Part shown: in pieces, positions 22,980 through 36,003 of the stretch
How the letters are laid out: the number at the start of each line of letters is the position of its first letter
How positions within the stretch are numbered: the stretch's first letter is position 1
From: Lonicera japonica
Lineage: Eukaryota; Streptophyta; Magnoliopsida; Dipsacales; Caprifoliaceae
Assembly (NCBI GenBank): GCA_021464415.1
Contig: CM038465.1
Location: forward strand, 20,057,839-20,121,838
Length of the DNA stretch: 64,000 nucleotides
Direction of reading: 5' to 3'
Position numbers and translations under genes: made by a program
Notes under the pieces: model-generated
Database searches by the model: none
What the model was told of the DNA's origin: nothing
Seen by the model: the letters and a program-made list of their open reading frames with translations, nothing else

Positions 22980-24523
22980 GTACCCAAAGCTCCACTTAAG
23001 AAATAACAAGGGAAGTGAAATAGAAGATTATTAAGCTCTACTAAGGGTTCCATTCTCTTTCGCCACGAGATATAACTGTCCAGTAAATATTTTTCCTCAA
23101 GATTTGTACCAAGGGAGTTCGTCTCAATTCCCTTTACAAATCAAACTCTCATAGTCCAAATGCAATATACTTAATAAAGGTAAGAGGCTTACAATAGTTA
23201 CCCTAACCTTGAATCAATTAGTCTGTAAGCTTTCGCTGCGTTACTCTGATAGGTCCCCCTTAAGGAAGATGGAATAAAATTGTACGTTAGAAGAATCCAT
23301 TGTGGGTTCCTTATCGCGAAGGAAGAATGAGTCTGCAGTTACTAAAGGTGGGATGTCTAGCGGATACCTTTTAAAAAAAATTATCTCCCATCACATTAGG
23401 GAATAAGGCATTATACAGATACACTGGATATAGGGGTCATCAAACAGGTTCTCGTTCCCAATTGAACTTACTTGGCCAACAAAATAAGGATTCGATTCCA
23501 AAATAAGCATATTCAATGCTTCTCCCAGAACATGAACATCTACAACCACCCATTTTCGAAAGAAAATATATATAAAGTATGTCTCACCACAGTCATGTAC
23601 CGCTTATTCCAAAGAATAAAACAACTCAAGCACACACGAGGCATCGGCGTCCATAAGAAAATCCATTCATACATCCATATAGAATCGAGACTCTTAGGAT
23701 AAAGTACATAGGCATACACAACCAAACTGTACCAGTCTCCATTATTCCATATCAAGTTTTAGACTCAGGAGATAGGATATAAGTATATGCGTGACTAAAC
23801 TTGGTCATTCTCATACTTTCCAGGTGGGTTTTCAAGAGTTTTTGCTCACCATACCACCATAAAATAGTCATCCTGCCAAAGAGATCTCTCAAGTCAAATA
23901 ATTTCTAGAACAATGTAAAAGTTTACTCGTAATAGGGTAGTCAATCTGAATATAATCCACATATTCCCTCTCTGGTAATCTAGACTTACAAGTTCGAACG
24001 CGACTGTACAGATATAGAGGAACGATCATCCACGTACTAGGTTTACCCCTCAAGAAAATCGAAGAAGAAGCAATGGGGTAAACACAGGGAATAGGACTTT
24101 AGCAGCCACTCTCCTACGAGTATGCCACATTCTAACCTCAGTCAGCAGTAGTGGACTGGTGGTTTATCAGATAGTCAACTGTTGGCCGGCGGATGACTAT
24201 AACATAATCCATCAGTCGCCTTTTGCTCACTTAGTGGCGAACTAATCCTGAACACAAATCATATATGTGAAGCATGCAATATAGGAGCCAATGACTGAAA
24301 TAATTTACAAAAGAGGCCAAAAGAATTAATCAAGAACTTTGTGAATGGATGCAGCCAAGACAAGCCACATCACCTTTCACAATTCTCCCATTTTCCAATG
24401 TTCCTAAAGGTCGAATCCTATCGCAAGAGAATGTATATCGACCTTTCGAGGAATACTATAACTGCTCGCACCGCTAATCTCGGATCTACCCATGAATCCC
24501 CCGAGGAAAAAGTCAAACCTATA
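22980..24523 (-). mobile_element. Internal non-coding part of the minus-strand Tekay-type element
   Basis: Lies downstream, in minus sense, of the primer site at 24524-24535. I found no gag or pol motif in any frame, so this is untranslated leader or a non-coding (LARD-like) internal region. The 3' LTR of the element is absent; it is cut at the junction with the Athila fragment. Confidence 0.45.
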
Positions 24524-24535
24524 GCTCTGATACCA
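24524..24535 (-). other. Primer-binding site (initiator-Met tRNA)
   Basis: The minus strand reads TGGTATCAGAGC, the full 12-nt plant initiator-Met primer site, three bases after the LTR end at 24539. It fixes the orientation of the LTR and identifies it as a 5' LTR. Confidence 0.92.
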
Positions 24536-24538
24536 ACT

Positions 24539-27129
24539 TGTGACGCCCCGAAATCCCGTTTAGAGGATTTCACCTTCGGGACCCGGTTAATCACGGTGTC
24601 GTACGCGACGATGGGTGCTAAGCTGTAAAACTTAGAATTTATATAGTTGAGATATCGATTAAAGCCATACATTTTGGAAAATTTTGGCATGTGGAGTTTG
24701 TACTTTCAACAAAACCATTTCCTGTCAAACCAACACAAGTTTAGCTAAAATAATATCTCCACATCTATCAATTCCTTATCATATAAAAATTTACCTCTGG
24801 TACACAGCAATGCCTCTATTGAGGTCTCAATCTCATAATAACTTGACATCAATATAATTACACAACAATACAATATACATATCCAGTTTATTAACTAAAG
24901 AATTAGTACACAAGTCGTTTCCCAACGACTTAGGTGACCAAAGTCCATCAGAGCTATATAGACTTGCACTCGTACCATTCCCAAGAACACCTGCAACACT
25001 GGTTTGGAAAATGGGAGTGAGCCAAACGGGCTCAGTGGGAACTATAAGGGTTTGTATAAAAAAAATAGATTGGAAATCATGCATGCCATGCCATATTTTA
25101 TAATGAAAATAGTTTATGTGCTGCTTCTCTGTAATAAACCATCTCTGAGTAGAAAGGTGTATATAAAAATGTAATTACATATATATATAGTACATTTCTG
25201 AAGCAGCCAATGCATGGAAAACCTTCCGTGATATGTATATATATATAATGTCCCCAACCCAAAGTACAAGAAAGGCAATATATATATACATCATCAAACA
25301 GTATATGCCACAACACCGCGACTAGATCTATCACATCAATCACATATGTCAAACTCACGTCTAGGATTTTCGTAAATCTACTGTGCACAGAGATAGCCGG
25401 CAACTCGGTTTCTTCTGCCCAAGGCAGGGACCACCTACCAGGTCCACCTAGACGCTACCTCACGCATCCACACAGGCATACGCTACCTCACGCAACCACA
25501 CAGGCATACGCTACCTCACGCCGCCATAAAGGCGCACGCTACAATAATACTCACATAGCCACCAAGGCTATACGCTACTGGTAATCACCATCTATCTAGT
25601 ACGAACGGTGTGGCCATCCGATATAAAATCAAAATAATCATCTCATCGAATCAATGAAATCATAAGAATATAGAATCCAACATATATAGATATGAATATA
25701 CATGCTTTCCATATGTATTCGTAAAACTCGCACATATATATATCCATTGATGATATGAGTAAATATACATACGGTAAAACTTGTAGTGGTATTGTTGTAG
25801 AGATTGAACAATATACGCCAAGTCCGTCAGTTAATAGAGGAAACCAGAAAATCATTAGTTTGGGAGGTTTCATATGTTTTCATCAATTTGCCCCCAAGCC
25901 AAGTCTAATATAATCAAACAATGTGTACGAGTTCCCAAATAGCCTCCCACTATGATTTAAAGACTTCATTTAGACAAAATATATACATGTATTTAACCAA
26001 CATACTTACGGACTGGCTAGGTAAGTAGAAAATCTCATAAATTTGGTTTATATCTTAAAACACAACAACAATACCATTAATATATATAACTTTGTCCAAA
26101 ATATGGTTTAAATCCCATAAATGACATCATACATAAGTGTATCTAAGTCTAGCGTATATAATCGTATACGTACTTGAAGGTCATATACCAAACTTTCATT
26201 ATAAATCATTTATAATTGGGGCTTTTTGTATAAAATTGTTATTGATGTCATATATGATGCAAATCTATCAAAGTTATCCAAAGAAAGTTATCTAAAAGGT
26301 TTGGCTTGATTTGAGATGGATAAGTTGTAATCGCAAGAAAAATTGTTAAAATACTATTGTTCCCACCTTATGAGGGTCAATCCCTCGAAGAAATGCCGTT
26401 GAATCGAGCCGGAACCGCAAAGAAGGGAAAACCCCCAAGTTGTAGCTATAAACCCTAGAAATGGTCATGAAGGTGGAGAAGATGATGAAGATGATGATGG
26501 AGATGGTGATGATGGCGTGGTTTTGATGCGGAAGAAATCGCCTTAGATGATCACGAGATCCTCCCCAAAATTGCCCTCAATCTCTCTCTAAAGGCTCTCC
26601 AATTGGTGGGGTGAAATGAGGATGAAAGGAGAAGAAGAAATATATAAAAAACCTATCCAGCGCGATGTAGTCGACTCCCCACTGTTCATGTAGTCGACTA
26701 CATGAGGTAATTTCTGCCTCATTCAGTTTTTGGTCAACATCTCGACTTTGCACGCACTTTTGGGCATCAATGAGTTAGAATTGGGTCTCGGCCAAAACAC
26801 GAAAGTTGTAGAGGGAATTAAAATGAAGACGTGGCCGAAAACGAGGACTCATTTGGAGTTCGGATGAAGAAGTTATGGTCTTCCAAAGTCGGGTAAAAAT
26901 CATTAATCGTGTAGGATCAAAACTTGTGATTTTCGAGCCGAGTTCCGTCCGAACCACCCGAAATGAATTTGGGTCATTGTAACACACTTATATATATTAA
27001 TATGACTTTTTGGAGGTTTCTAAACCATTCCAACCTTTATAAAACCCAATTTGGCTACCCGGAGCCAAATTCTGTTTTATACGCGATATGGGTCGTGATC
27101 TGCAAGAGATAAGGGAACCGGGTGTTACA
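24539..27129 (-). mobile_element. Tekay-type 5' LTR, 2591 bp (family A copy L2)
   Basis: Minus-sense start TGTAACACCCGG at 27129 and end CGGGGCGTCACA at 24539 form imperfect inverted termini. A TATATA-type promoter lies at about 26640-26647, with a 20-bp perfect palindrome (26686-26705, core GTAGTCGAC) just upstream. The TTCCCACCTTA block (26360-26370) is the reverse of the family AGGTGGGAA motif. A 28-bp tandem repeat lies at 25452-25535, and U5 hairpins lie at 24550-24612. Nothing in it encodes protein. The right-hand partner of the target duplication is lost with the missing 3' LTR. Confidence 0.85.
25452..25535 (-). repeat. 28-bp tandem repeat, three units, within LTR L2
   Basis: Units start ACGCTACCTCACGC at 25452, 25480 and 25508. 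A fourth diverged unit follows. Units 1 and 2 differ at one base. Other family-A copies carry unrelated repeats at about the same LTR position (for example CTAGCCTTGGGGGCT at 38890-39060). Confidence 0.85.
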
Positions 27130-28288
27130 TCGGTGGTGAGTTTGATCTTGTGAGTCATCTGGTTTAATCTTTACTAGTCCAACCAACCAGTACCAGCAGT
27201 AGACAATCTAACTGTGGTGAAGAAAGGGAAGAAAGAAATTAGGGATTGATCGAGAAATCAATATTTTGCCATAGGTTGCATAATTCTCGAAAAACTATGA
27301 GTCGATAGAAAATAAAATCAAAAATCACTTTTTGGTGTTTATGCGAAATCAGACCAACAGCAACAACTTCAGAGCCTCGTGGATAGGTTTGGGGTAGGAA
27401 TGTGAATTCCTGGGGTACCCTCTAACCTTTCGATTTTTTGAAATTCGTTTTGGAAAACTTGTTTTGAAAATGACTCATTATTTTTTGGAAAATGTACTTT
27501 GGAAACTATTTCAAAAAATTAGGAAGTTCTCTCCTCTTAGAGTTGCTTTTTCATGAAAATAATGATAAGAAAATTTTCACTAACGGGTTTTAGTGAGGAA
27601 TTTTTACGGGCAAGGTTGGACAGGCTCTGACCATACTTGCCAAAACTGAGAGGTTGGTTATGTATGATAAAGTTGTTGCTTCATTATTTCTCACAACTGA
27701 CGGTCAAGAAAACATGTAGAAATCTTGTGTACGGTTGACTCATCCTGAATGCAATGTGGTTTGAGGGGTAAGGTTTAGGCTTCCTCCTGTGAGGCTAGGT
27801 CTTGCCAGATACCCCAAGGGCGAGTACGTGCAATGACATTTTAATGTATGTTCTGGGTACATCAGTGTTCTCGTTATTCGATATACCTTGGTTGGGTAAT
27901 TGGCTAAGTTAAGTGGAAATAAGAGCTTTTGGTTTATGTTGACCCAAACGAGCCAACTCCTTACTCACTAAGCAGTATTTTCAGGTTCAATAAGGTAATT
28001 TCACACTCGCGATAATGCATGATGATAGTGTGTGCATGTGAAACAACAATTATGATGATCGCTTTAGAGGGTTTGTTCGAGTACTTTGAATTTTTTGTTA
28101 TGAAAAGATTTTCCTCAAACAATGATTATAAAAAAAAAGGGAATGAGGGTATCACCTAGATCGCATCTATGTTATCCTAAGACTAAGGCTGAATAGAAAA
28201 GCATACAAACGGAATTCAATCATCCACACATATTCTACTCTTCTTTAAAGTCTAATCGTCTTAAAATATTCCCCAACAGAGTCGCCAC
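27130..28288 (-). mobile_element. Ogre/Tat-like leader and primer site (copy B2)
   Basis: The minus-sense leader of the element whose LTR is 28289-29930. The part from 27385 is homologous to 2725-3584. Beside the LTR the minus strand reads GTGGCGACTCTGTTGGGG, a primer-binding-site-like sequence (28270-28288). It is cut at 27129 by the Tekay-type LTR L2. No gag remains. Confidence 0.6.
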
Positions 28289-29930
28289 TATGAAAACCCA
28301 CGTTTTCGACGCCTCGTCCTCGTAGGCAGCAATTCCACCTGTTTTCCAGTTCATTTAGAAAATGGTTCGTTTTATTACAGAGAAAATGTGATGATTTTGT
28401 AAATAAAATTAGAGTCGCTAGTTTGTTTTACTAAACAAACAAAAGTCTGTGTGTAGGAGAAGCATTTATGGATTAAAAGGCCTCTTAAACACAATTATTG
28501 CGAAACTAGTTAATTTGAAGGTTCGGAGATTAAATTACGAATCGGAAAGGTGTTAGGCACCCAATTCGGCCTTTCGATCTCTGATTAGGATATGCGTATA
28601 ATTGTAATAGAAGATTCGCATCTTTTTTGATGTTATCACATATCGGTCCATAGTTTTTAGAAAACCGGGATTTAGGGTAGAGATAGAAAGCATGTGTTTC
28701 ATATTTCGCCCTTTTGATTTTAGAAATCAGTGTGAGTGTGAGTGTGTGTGTGTGTGTGTGTGATTTGAAAAATAATTTTTGATGATGATTGATGGCAAAA
28801 CAGGTGTTTTTGATAAAGTTCAAGGCTTTTCGAAAGCTAATTCAATTTGGAATCGGATATCCGGTAATCCTCGAGATAGGTTAATCAATAGAATACCAAA
28901 GTTTAATTACTTAAACTGTAATCTCATATTGGATATTTACATAAGCGCCGCAATTTATATTGGGTACACTTATTGATTCTTTTGTGAATACATACTAATA
29001 AAACCAAGATTTTATAAAATTAATTAGTAAAAATATGTTTAAAAAATATTACAGCTCGTTCCACGCCTTTGGTTTTGAAAATGGATTTTAAATATGAAAT
29101 ATGGACTGATTTTGAGACAAACACCAATTTGTACATGCGACTAATCAATTATAATTGATAAAATAAAAATAGATAGATAAATATCCAGACATGCAATAAA
29201 AATTACCTGAGAACCAAGAAAATAGAATAATACTATTTTAGAGTATTATTTTTGAAGTTCTGGAGCTGTTTGGTGCTTTAAATCGGATTAGTGCAGGTGT
29301 ATTTATAGCCGAAAGAGATTTGGATTTGGGGGGTTGTCGTGTGGACACTGTGGCCAAAAATCCAATGTCCACACGACACACAAGGGGAGTGTCATGTGGA
29401 CACTCAGGCAAAAGTGATTGTCCACTTGATAAACACTATTCACCCGAGACAGTTTTTAGTGTATTGGCCAAACGGAGCATCAGATTGATTCGATTTTTTA
29501 GTATGTTGTTTCTCATGATAAAATATATCCATTGAATAAATGTGACTTCATTTGGACTTCAGGAAGGCCTCCGTTTGATTACCCAGAGTGAACTCCTGAT
29601 TTTATAAATTCTTGGAGATTTTGCCGTCGAATTGAGGTAATTTTTGAAAATGTTACTCCTTATGACAATACTTAAAAATCCTCAAAGTTTTAGGATGATC
29701 AGAAATAACTAAGTCTCTTTTTCATACTTCTCATAAGATTTGACGATTTTCGGTTTCGACAGTTTCCGGTTATCCTCGTAACTCCTTGTTTAGGTGTCCT
29801 TTTTGCTTCCTTCTTTGACCTGTATCATATATGAAAATTATATATGTATATATGGATGCTCTTTCATGCATGCATGCTCATTTGCTTAGAAATTAGGTTC
29901 TTGCGGGGCTCGCAAAATGAGGTGTTCACA
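28289..29930 (-). mobile_element. Ogre/Tat-like LTR, 1642 bp (family B copy B2)
   Basis: Ends with GGTGTTCACA at 29930, so the minus sense starts TGTGAACACC. Family landmarks are the 'gagtcgcta-gtttgtttta' block and 'ggtgttaggcacccaattcg' near 28550. A CTATAAATA box lies on the minus strand at 29300-29308. A 13-bp perfect inverted repeat (arms 29335-29347 and 29366-29378, core GTCGTGTGGACA) and further copies of it lie just upstream in U3. It interrupts Tekay integrase sequence, which starts at 29931. A (GT)n tract sits at about 28730-28760. Confidence 0.75.
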
Positions 29931-30898
29931 ATCGTCTTAAAAAATCTGCTCATTTTTTACCGATTTATGAAATAGATTCTCTTGAGAAGCTAGCAAAGCT
30001 CTATGTGAATGAGATTTTCAAACCGCAAGGGGTTTTGGTGTCGATTGTCTCAGATCGTGATTCTTGATTTACTTCTCGATTTTGGGAGGCTCTTTAACAA
30101 GCTATGGGTACGAGATTAGATTTCAGTTTTGTGTTCCATCCTCAAATCGATGGGCAATCAAAGAGGACAATTCAGATTCTTGAGGATATGCTGAGAGCCT
30201 GTGTTTTAGACTTTCAGGATAATTAGGATGCTTTTCTGCTACATGTTGAGTTCGCCTACAATAACAGCTTTCAAGCTAGCATAGGCATGGCTCTGTATGA
30301 GGCCTTATATGGGGGAACTTGTTGATCTCCCATGTGATGGACCGAGGACGAGGAAGCATCATTGTTGGGACCTCAATTGATGTAAGATACTATTGAAAAA
30401 ATCAAATTGATTAGATAACATTTGGCGACCGCACAAAATCGTCAAAAGAGCTATGCTGATAAGAGGAGTCGACCTCTTAAATTTGAAGTGGGTGATTACG
30501 TTTTCCTTAAAGCCAAGCCTCGTAATGGTAATCTATTTTGGGAACAAGTGTAAGTTAGCCCCAAGGTATATTGGTCCTTTCGAGACCATTCAGCGAGTGG
30601 GATTTGTTTATTTTCATTTGGCTTTTCCCCCTTCACTTCAGTGTATTCATAATGTGTTCCATGTCTCCATGTTGCGAAAGTATGTATAGGATATGTCGCA
30701 TGTTATTACAACCGAAGAGCTAGAGGTCAATAAAGATGTCTCCTATGACACTTGGCTGGTAGCTATAGTCGATCAAAAAGAACAAGTTCTCCAAAATTGA
30801 GTGATTCCTTTGTTGAAGTTCATTTGGCGACACCACTGCAATACCTCGAGTCCCATTTTCGTGATAATCCTCCTCTTAAGCTTTATGAAGACTTTTAA
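29931..30898 (+). pseudogene. Tekay-type pol 3' part: integrase and C-terminus
   Basis: Starts inside the integrase core (RLKKSAHFLPIYE), with the middle Asp in IVSDRD. The expected HPQTDGQSE segment reads HPQIDGQSK, so the catalytic Glu is lost. After a frameshift at about 30315 the GPY/F-like module is clear (YIGPFETIQRVG, HNVFHVSMLRKYV, 30453-30689). A chromodomain-like end (VAIVDQKEQVL...PLLKFIW) changes frame and stops at 30896-30898. Stops include TGA for Arg, TAA for Gln and TAG for Trp. The 5' side is cut by LTR B2. A family-A LTR follows, which links that LTR family to this pol. Confidence 0.85.
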
Positions 30899-30960
30899 CC
30901 TCCATTATAGAGGTGTTTTTTGGTTCCAGACCCTTCTTCATTAATCTAACGCTTCCAACA

Positions 30961-31933
30961 TGTCATATTTGGCATATTACATTTGTAGGAATGATCATTT
31001 AGCAATTTGGGCAGTCCGAATTAAAGTTGGCATGTTAATCGCGTGTTTTGGTTTTACGCGTTTTATGGATTTTTGCTATCTTTGAGATGACATAACTTAT
31101 TTATTGACTATCCCATTGATTCCCTTATCTATGCTCCTAATTATATTTTAATTCATCCTACAACTTTTGTGTTTTAACCGAAAACCAATTCATGCTCCTC
31201 GTGGGTCAAAATTATGTGTGAAACAAGCCAATCGTTAAAACCTGATCGTTCAGTAAAGAGTGGCAGACTGATGATATCTTCTACGCATTTTTGGTATTAA
31301 TATATCCATAATTTTAGGAAACCCCCTTGATGAAAGTTGTATGTCTTTGAGTAATCTTTCCGTCAATATATAGATGATCCAAATTCGAGTTCTAAGTAAG
31401 GAGTTATGACCAAAATACCAACAGTGCGTCAGACCCATTCGACCAGTTTATGATACCTCTGTTACAAGATCAATCCTAGAATTCCTAGGATCGATCCTAG
31501 GAGTGAAAATTATGACTATGCGTTTTTCATTGTCCCAAGATCGATCCTCGACCCCCTAGGATCGATCCCAGGACCCTGGAGGCAGGTTCCAACCTTAACC
31601 CAATTTTCTTCCCCTTTTATCACCTAAACACCACCATTCGATCCATACACCACAAAAACACATCCTGGACAATAGAGAGACAATGGTAAGGATATTTATG
31701 GGGATTCTTGAAGGGTTTTATCAACTAATTCAATATTTGACTATTATTGGTCACTATTTATCATCTTCATCATTTTTTTGAACCTTTCATCCACCATGGG
31801 AGCTCAAAGTAAAGCTGGGGATTGAACAATTCTTGGTGGCTAAGCTTCAATATTCCAATCCAACACATAAATCTTGTTATAAAGCTTCAATCAAGGTGGG
31901 AACATTAGTATTCAACTTGTTTTGATAGCATTA
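30961..31933 (+). mobile_element. Tekay-type 3' LTR, first segment (family A copy A1)
   Basis: Follows the pol stop by about 60 bp. It contains the U3 block shared with L1, a 20-bp perfect palindrome at 31483-31502 (core AGGATCGATCCT) with three related copies to 31574, and the AAGGTGGGAAC block at 31894-31904. It is interrupted at CATTA by the solo LTR 31934-34688. The exact 5' end is uncertain (TGTCATATTT at 30961 is the best guess). Confidence 0.7.
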
Positions 31934-34688
31934 TGTCACACCCCGATTTTTTGGACCTCGAGTACTCATTAATCCACCCGTACTCGACCATCCAACTACT
32001 GGGTGTGAAAATTTTAAAACTATATTTACTTTTAATCTAATGCTCGAAAATCAAAATATAAACTTAATAAACAAAAACTTTTATTTTTTTAAATAAATCT
32101 TTTACAGAGTAAATAAAATTAAAATGTCCGACCACATATATACAAAAGTCCAATTACATTTGCTTTACAAAAACTATTTGGCCAGAGTACATCTAAATCG
32201 CCCCACTCTACATCAAACAAAAAGAAATATACAAAATATACTTCAAGTACATGTCTTAGCACGATCAAGAAGCACGTAAATTCCTGCAAACCTCTTAGCT
32301 ACGCTCGTAAAGAGAACGTACCCAAGAAGCACAAAGACAACTTGGGTCAGTATAAAATACTGGTATGAGTTGATTCTTTCACCCAACTATGTCTATGATG
32401 AAATTATTATAAATACAAATTTTCAACAGAAATAATCATGAGACAAGACATGTAGTTCCACATACTTATCGAGACAAATCATAATTTTCCGATAAAAAGT
32501 GGCAGTTAGTTTCTTGTCACATTCATCCATAAAACTTTAAAGTAATAATTATCAAAATTCTATGGTAGAGCAACCCTGCACAAATGTTAGAAAAGGCCTA
32601 CCTTCCTGCACAAACGAAGTCAATAACAAGGATAACATCTACATCACAAAATAAACTGCTGCAGTAAAAATTGTTTGTTTCTGCCCAAACCGTACAGAAT
32701 TCTGGAAAACGTAAAGCACAAAAAATGTCCAGAATGATGATTTCTACAAATACTCGCGAAAGATGGCAAAAATCGACCGTTTAATTACCCAAAACAATGA
32801 TTCAATGCAGACCCTTTTCACAAATGAGATTTAACCATAACTTCTAAACAATAAGGAATTAAAGGAAACTCAACACATAAAAAAATGAACATAATCCAAT
32901 TTTCTTCTAGGTTCATGTGCTAGAATTTTCATTTAGAGATCTAATAATTTTATACAAATTAAACAAAGAGAACAATCATACATTCCTAATTCACTAGACT
33001 TTTTGGTTAGCGTGTGCACCTTAATTACATACCACCTCGCCATACTCTCCCATGGCATACACAGATCATCCTGCCCTGTGTCTCCCCATATAGATAGCGG
33101 CCACTCCGAACCGAAACTCGCACGGGCATATCGTCTAAAGTTCCGACCTTCTTCGGAAGGCTAACTATACGTTCGCGCGCCAAAACACTCGCCCTTCTGC
33201 GAGTAAAATAACATATAATCCACTTGTCTATTCAACAATAGAACAAGTACAACAATCATCACAAGCCCCCATCTGACTTACCATCAAAATCATAAAATTC
33301 CATTGGCTTTCACCAAGGTTTTCTTTTCACAAAAGTCATGGGAAATCCACACAAGTGTTGAATCAAATCCAAGATCAAATCATAACAAAGGAGCAGTGGC
33401 GTAATTAAGGAATTTTCCTATGACTCTAGTCAATTTTTAAGAATCCTATTCAAACTATACCAAAATCATAAGTTAAATTGCACACAAAGAAAATAAGTAC
33501 ACAAACAAACAAAACAAGAACACAAACAGAACTTATAATCGACACAGCCACCAACTTCACATAAATTCTGGGAATTATTCAACAATCCAAAAATTCCCTA
33601 AAAATTATACAATATAGCCTAATGTGTCTGGAGTCATATACAATTGGATTCAACTAAAAATCATTTATACTTTAGGAGTTATGAACGTTTTGGTGACAGA
33701 TATACAATCTGTCTAGCATCATATTTTGCAGTGCACTGTTTTTGTAAATTCCATATCTCTCAACATAAAAATCGTATTCAATCAATTCCAAAGCCCAGAT
33801 TCTCATAAAACATGATATTAACTTCTCTAATTTTTCCAGATTTTTACACGAAAGATAAGTGTCCCAAACGAAGTCCTATATACACATGTAAGACAACAAT
33901 CTGATTAACACTAGGTATCTTAATACACTTGTTTAGTAAAATCTATATCTCCCAAATTAAAAACCCTACGAATTCAATTCCAAAGCCAAAATTCTTCTAA
34001 CTCATAATATTAATCTATGTATTTTTCTCAGATTTTTAATAAGAGCATATAACTGAAATTCTTTATCAAGAAACTTACAACCAATTGAGCAAAAACACAA
34101 TAACCCTTCTTCACAAAAATTAGGTCAAGAGAAAATCAAAACATGTATGAATAGAAACCACTAAAAAAGGGTGAGAATCACTCACCTAAATCATCGATAA
34201 ATGGAGAAAGATATCTTGAAACTAAGGAACAAGAATAATCGTTCGCCATGGTGTCTCCTTCTACGCCCTAAGTAGCCTCTTCCGTTCTTCTTCTACGTAC
34301 GTGGTTTTCTTTCTCATTCTCGTGGTTTTCTTTCTCATTCTCCCAATATAACTAAATATATTATTATTAAATAGGTAATGGGCTTAAGGCTTAAGGCTTT
34401 AACTTAAATCTTATAAGATTAGGGCTTGTAAATACTAATTATATAATAGACCTGGCCCACTTCCTAATACATGTTGGATTAGGAAAACCAATTAAACTAA
34501 AATATAAGACTCACTAATTTATTATAGTAGGCTACCAAAATAATATTATATAGAACCCATCCAACTCATGAATGTAGAAAATAAATAAATAAATCGTAAT
34601 TATAATTATATTGACATTTAATGAAACATTACCATAATACCCATGTATTATATATAAAAGTAAAAACTAGAAATTTACGGGTCTTACA
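31934..34688 (-). mobile_element. Solo LTR, 2755 bp, with intact target duplication (family C)
   Basis: Begins TGTCACACCCCG and ends ACGGGTCTTACA, with a perfect 5-bp target duplication CATTA (31929-31933 and 34689-34693). This is the product expected when two LTRs recombine and excise the interior. The sense is probably minus: a TATA-like tract near 34345-34365, the AGGTGAGTGATT phrase at 34176-34187 and TTTGCAGG near 32284 follow the same order as in family A. A 21-bp direct duplication (GTGGTTTTCTTTCTCATTCT) lies at 34301-34342. No ORF is seen. Lineage is inferred from its likeness to Tekay-type LTRs. Confidence 0.85.
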
Positions 34689-34693
34689 CATTA

Positions 34694-36003
34694 TGTGTTA
34701 CATTAGACTTTTCACACAAAATTGGGGATTTTTACTAAAACCCTAAGTTGGTTAACATGTTTGTGGGTTGGGGCATGTAGTGGTGCAATTGATGATTGAT
34801 CATGACTTTAATATAAACAGTCTAGATTACACATTAAATTTCACATGCATGGTAGTACATTTGAGAAATTATACTGAACCCACTTTCAAGTAAATGTATA
34901 ACCTAGAATTTGGGGGGTTTGAAATTGGTGATTAATTATGGCATATAATCAATAGATATACATATTTATTCAACTAATTCAACATATGACTCATTATTCT
35001 CAAGTATTGCACTAAAACCCACCAAGGCGGAAACATATGCAATAGATTTAGGTGTAAGGTCATATGTTCAATGTTATTGGAGCTATTAGTGGGATTATTA
35101 CCACAATAAAGCAAAGGAAACATATGAAAATGAAGCTAGTAGGATGTAGGCCAATAAACTTGGCTTAGGGATGACGCGAATACACGGTTAGGTTGAATTT
35201 TGGTTAAAGCACTATATTACAAGTTGTATGACCCTTAAATAACATTTGTAATTTATTATGCTCTTAAATAGCCATTGACATACATCCTTGGCATGAATCA
35301 ATTAGACATGAATGGTTTATTTATAAATATTAATCGCATGTGTGTCATCGCATGTGTGAATCACATTAGAAATTGTGGTTTACCAAGATTCTTAGTTTAT
35401 CCACACATTACTAAATGTAAATTGACAGAGCCATGAAATAAATAATTAATTTGGTATTAAACGATTCAAATATATCTTGTCACATTGTTTTATATTTTTT
35501 GTTGGTAGGTCAAGTGTCAAGTTTTACAACAAATAATACTTCATAGTTTTTGGGAGCAATTGATGTATATCATTTAGCTTGAAATGGGTTATGAGAAAAT
35601 GAATCTACCGTGTGATAATAATTGAATAGATTGTATATTATGTGGAAATGATTAGGAAATTGGTAGAGAACATGTTTGGTCTATATACGTATATTATATT
35701 CCATATATGTGGTTGGTTATGTGGACTTTATATATATATATATATCTTGCTAATTGATATTTATATATTATTTATGTGATTGCATTTATGAGCTAAGTGA
35801 TTGTTCAATTGACCATGATTTATAAACCTGGTTGTACACCTCGATAGTTGCAAAACTATATTACACTATTCCTTGTTAATTCCAGGAGTTGTTGGTGTAA
35901 GCCTGGTTGTATGCCTGGGTAGTTGCAAGAATACACTTGCATTACTACTTGTTGGTCCCAAGGTTGGTCTCATAAAACGAGGCCGAGAAATTGAGACATA
36001 GTC
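34694..36003 (+). mobile_element. Tekay-type LTR A1, second segment
   Basis: Continues A1 after the solo LTR and matches the mid-LTR of A2 near 38080 ('aaattgggga-tttttagta'). It is interrupted again at about 36003, where the phrase 'gagacatagtc' breaks and resumes at 39939 as 'agtctcctaggtg'. Confidence 0.7.

Noticed and set aside
24341..24690. ORFs across the LTR end and primer site at 24524-24625
   Set aside because: They span a clearly non-coding LTR/primer-site junction.
25452..25535. Regular 28-bp repeats suggestive of a CRISPR array
   Set aside because: The units are contiguous without spacers and lie in a plant LTR.
28254..29942. ATCGTCTTAAAA occurring at 28254-28265 and 29931-29942, as if flanking the LTR B2
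   Set aside because: The right copy is coding sequence of the Tekay integrase and the left one belongs to the Ogre/Tat leader. The left copy does not abut the LTR, so it is not a target duplication.
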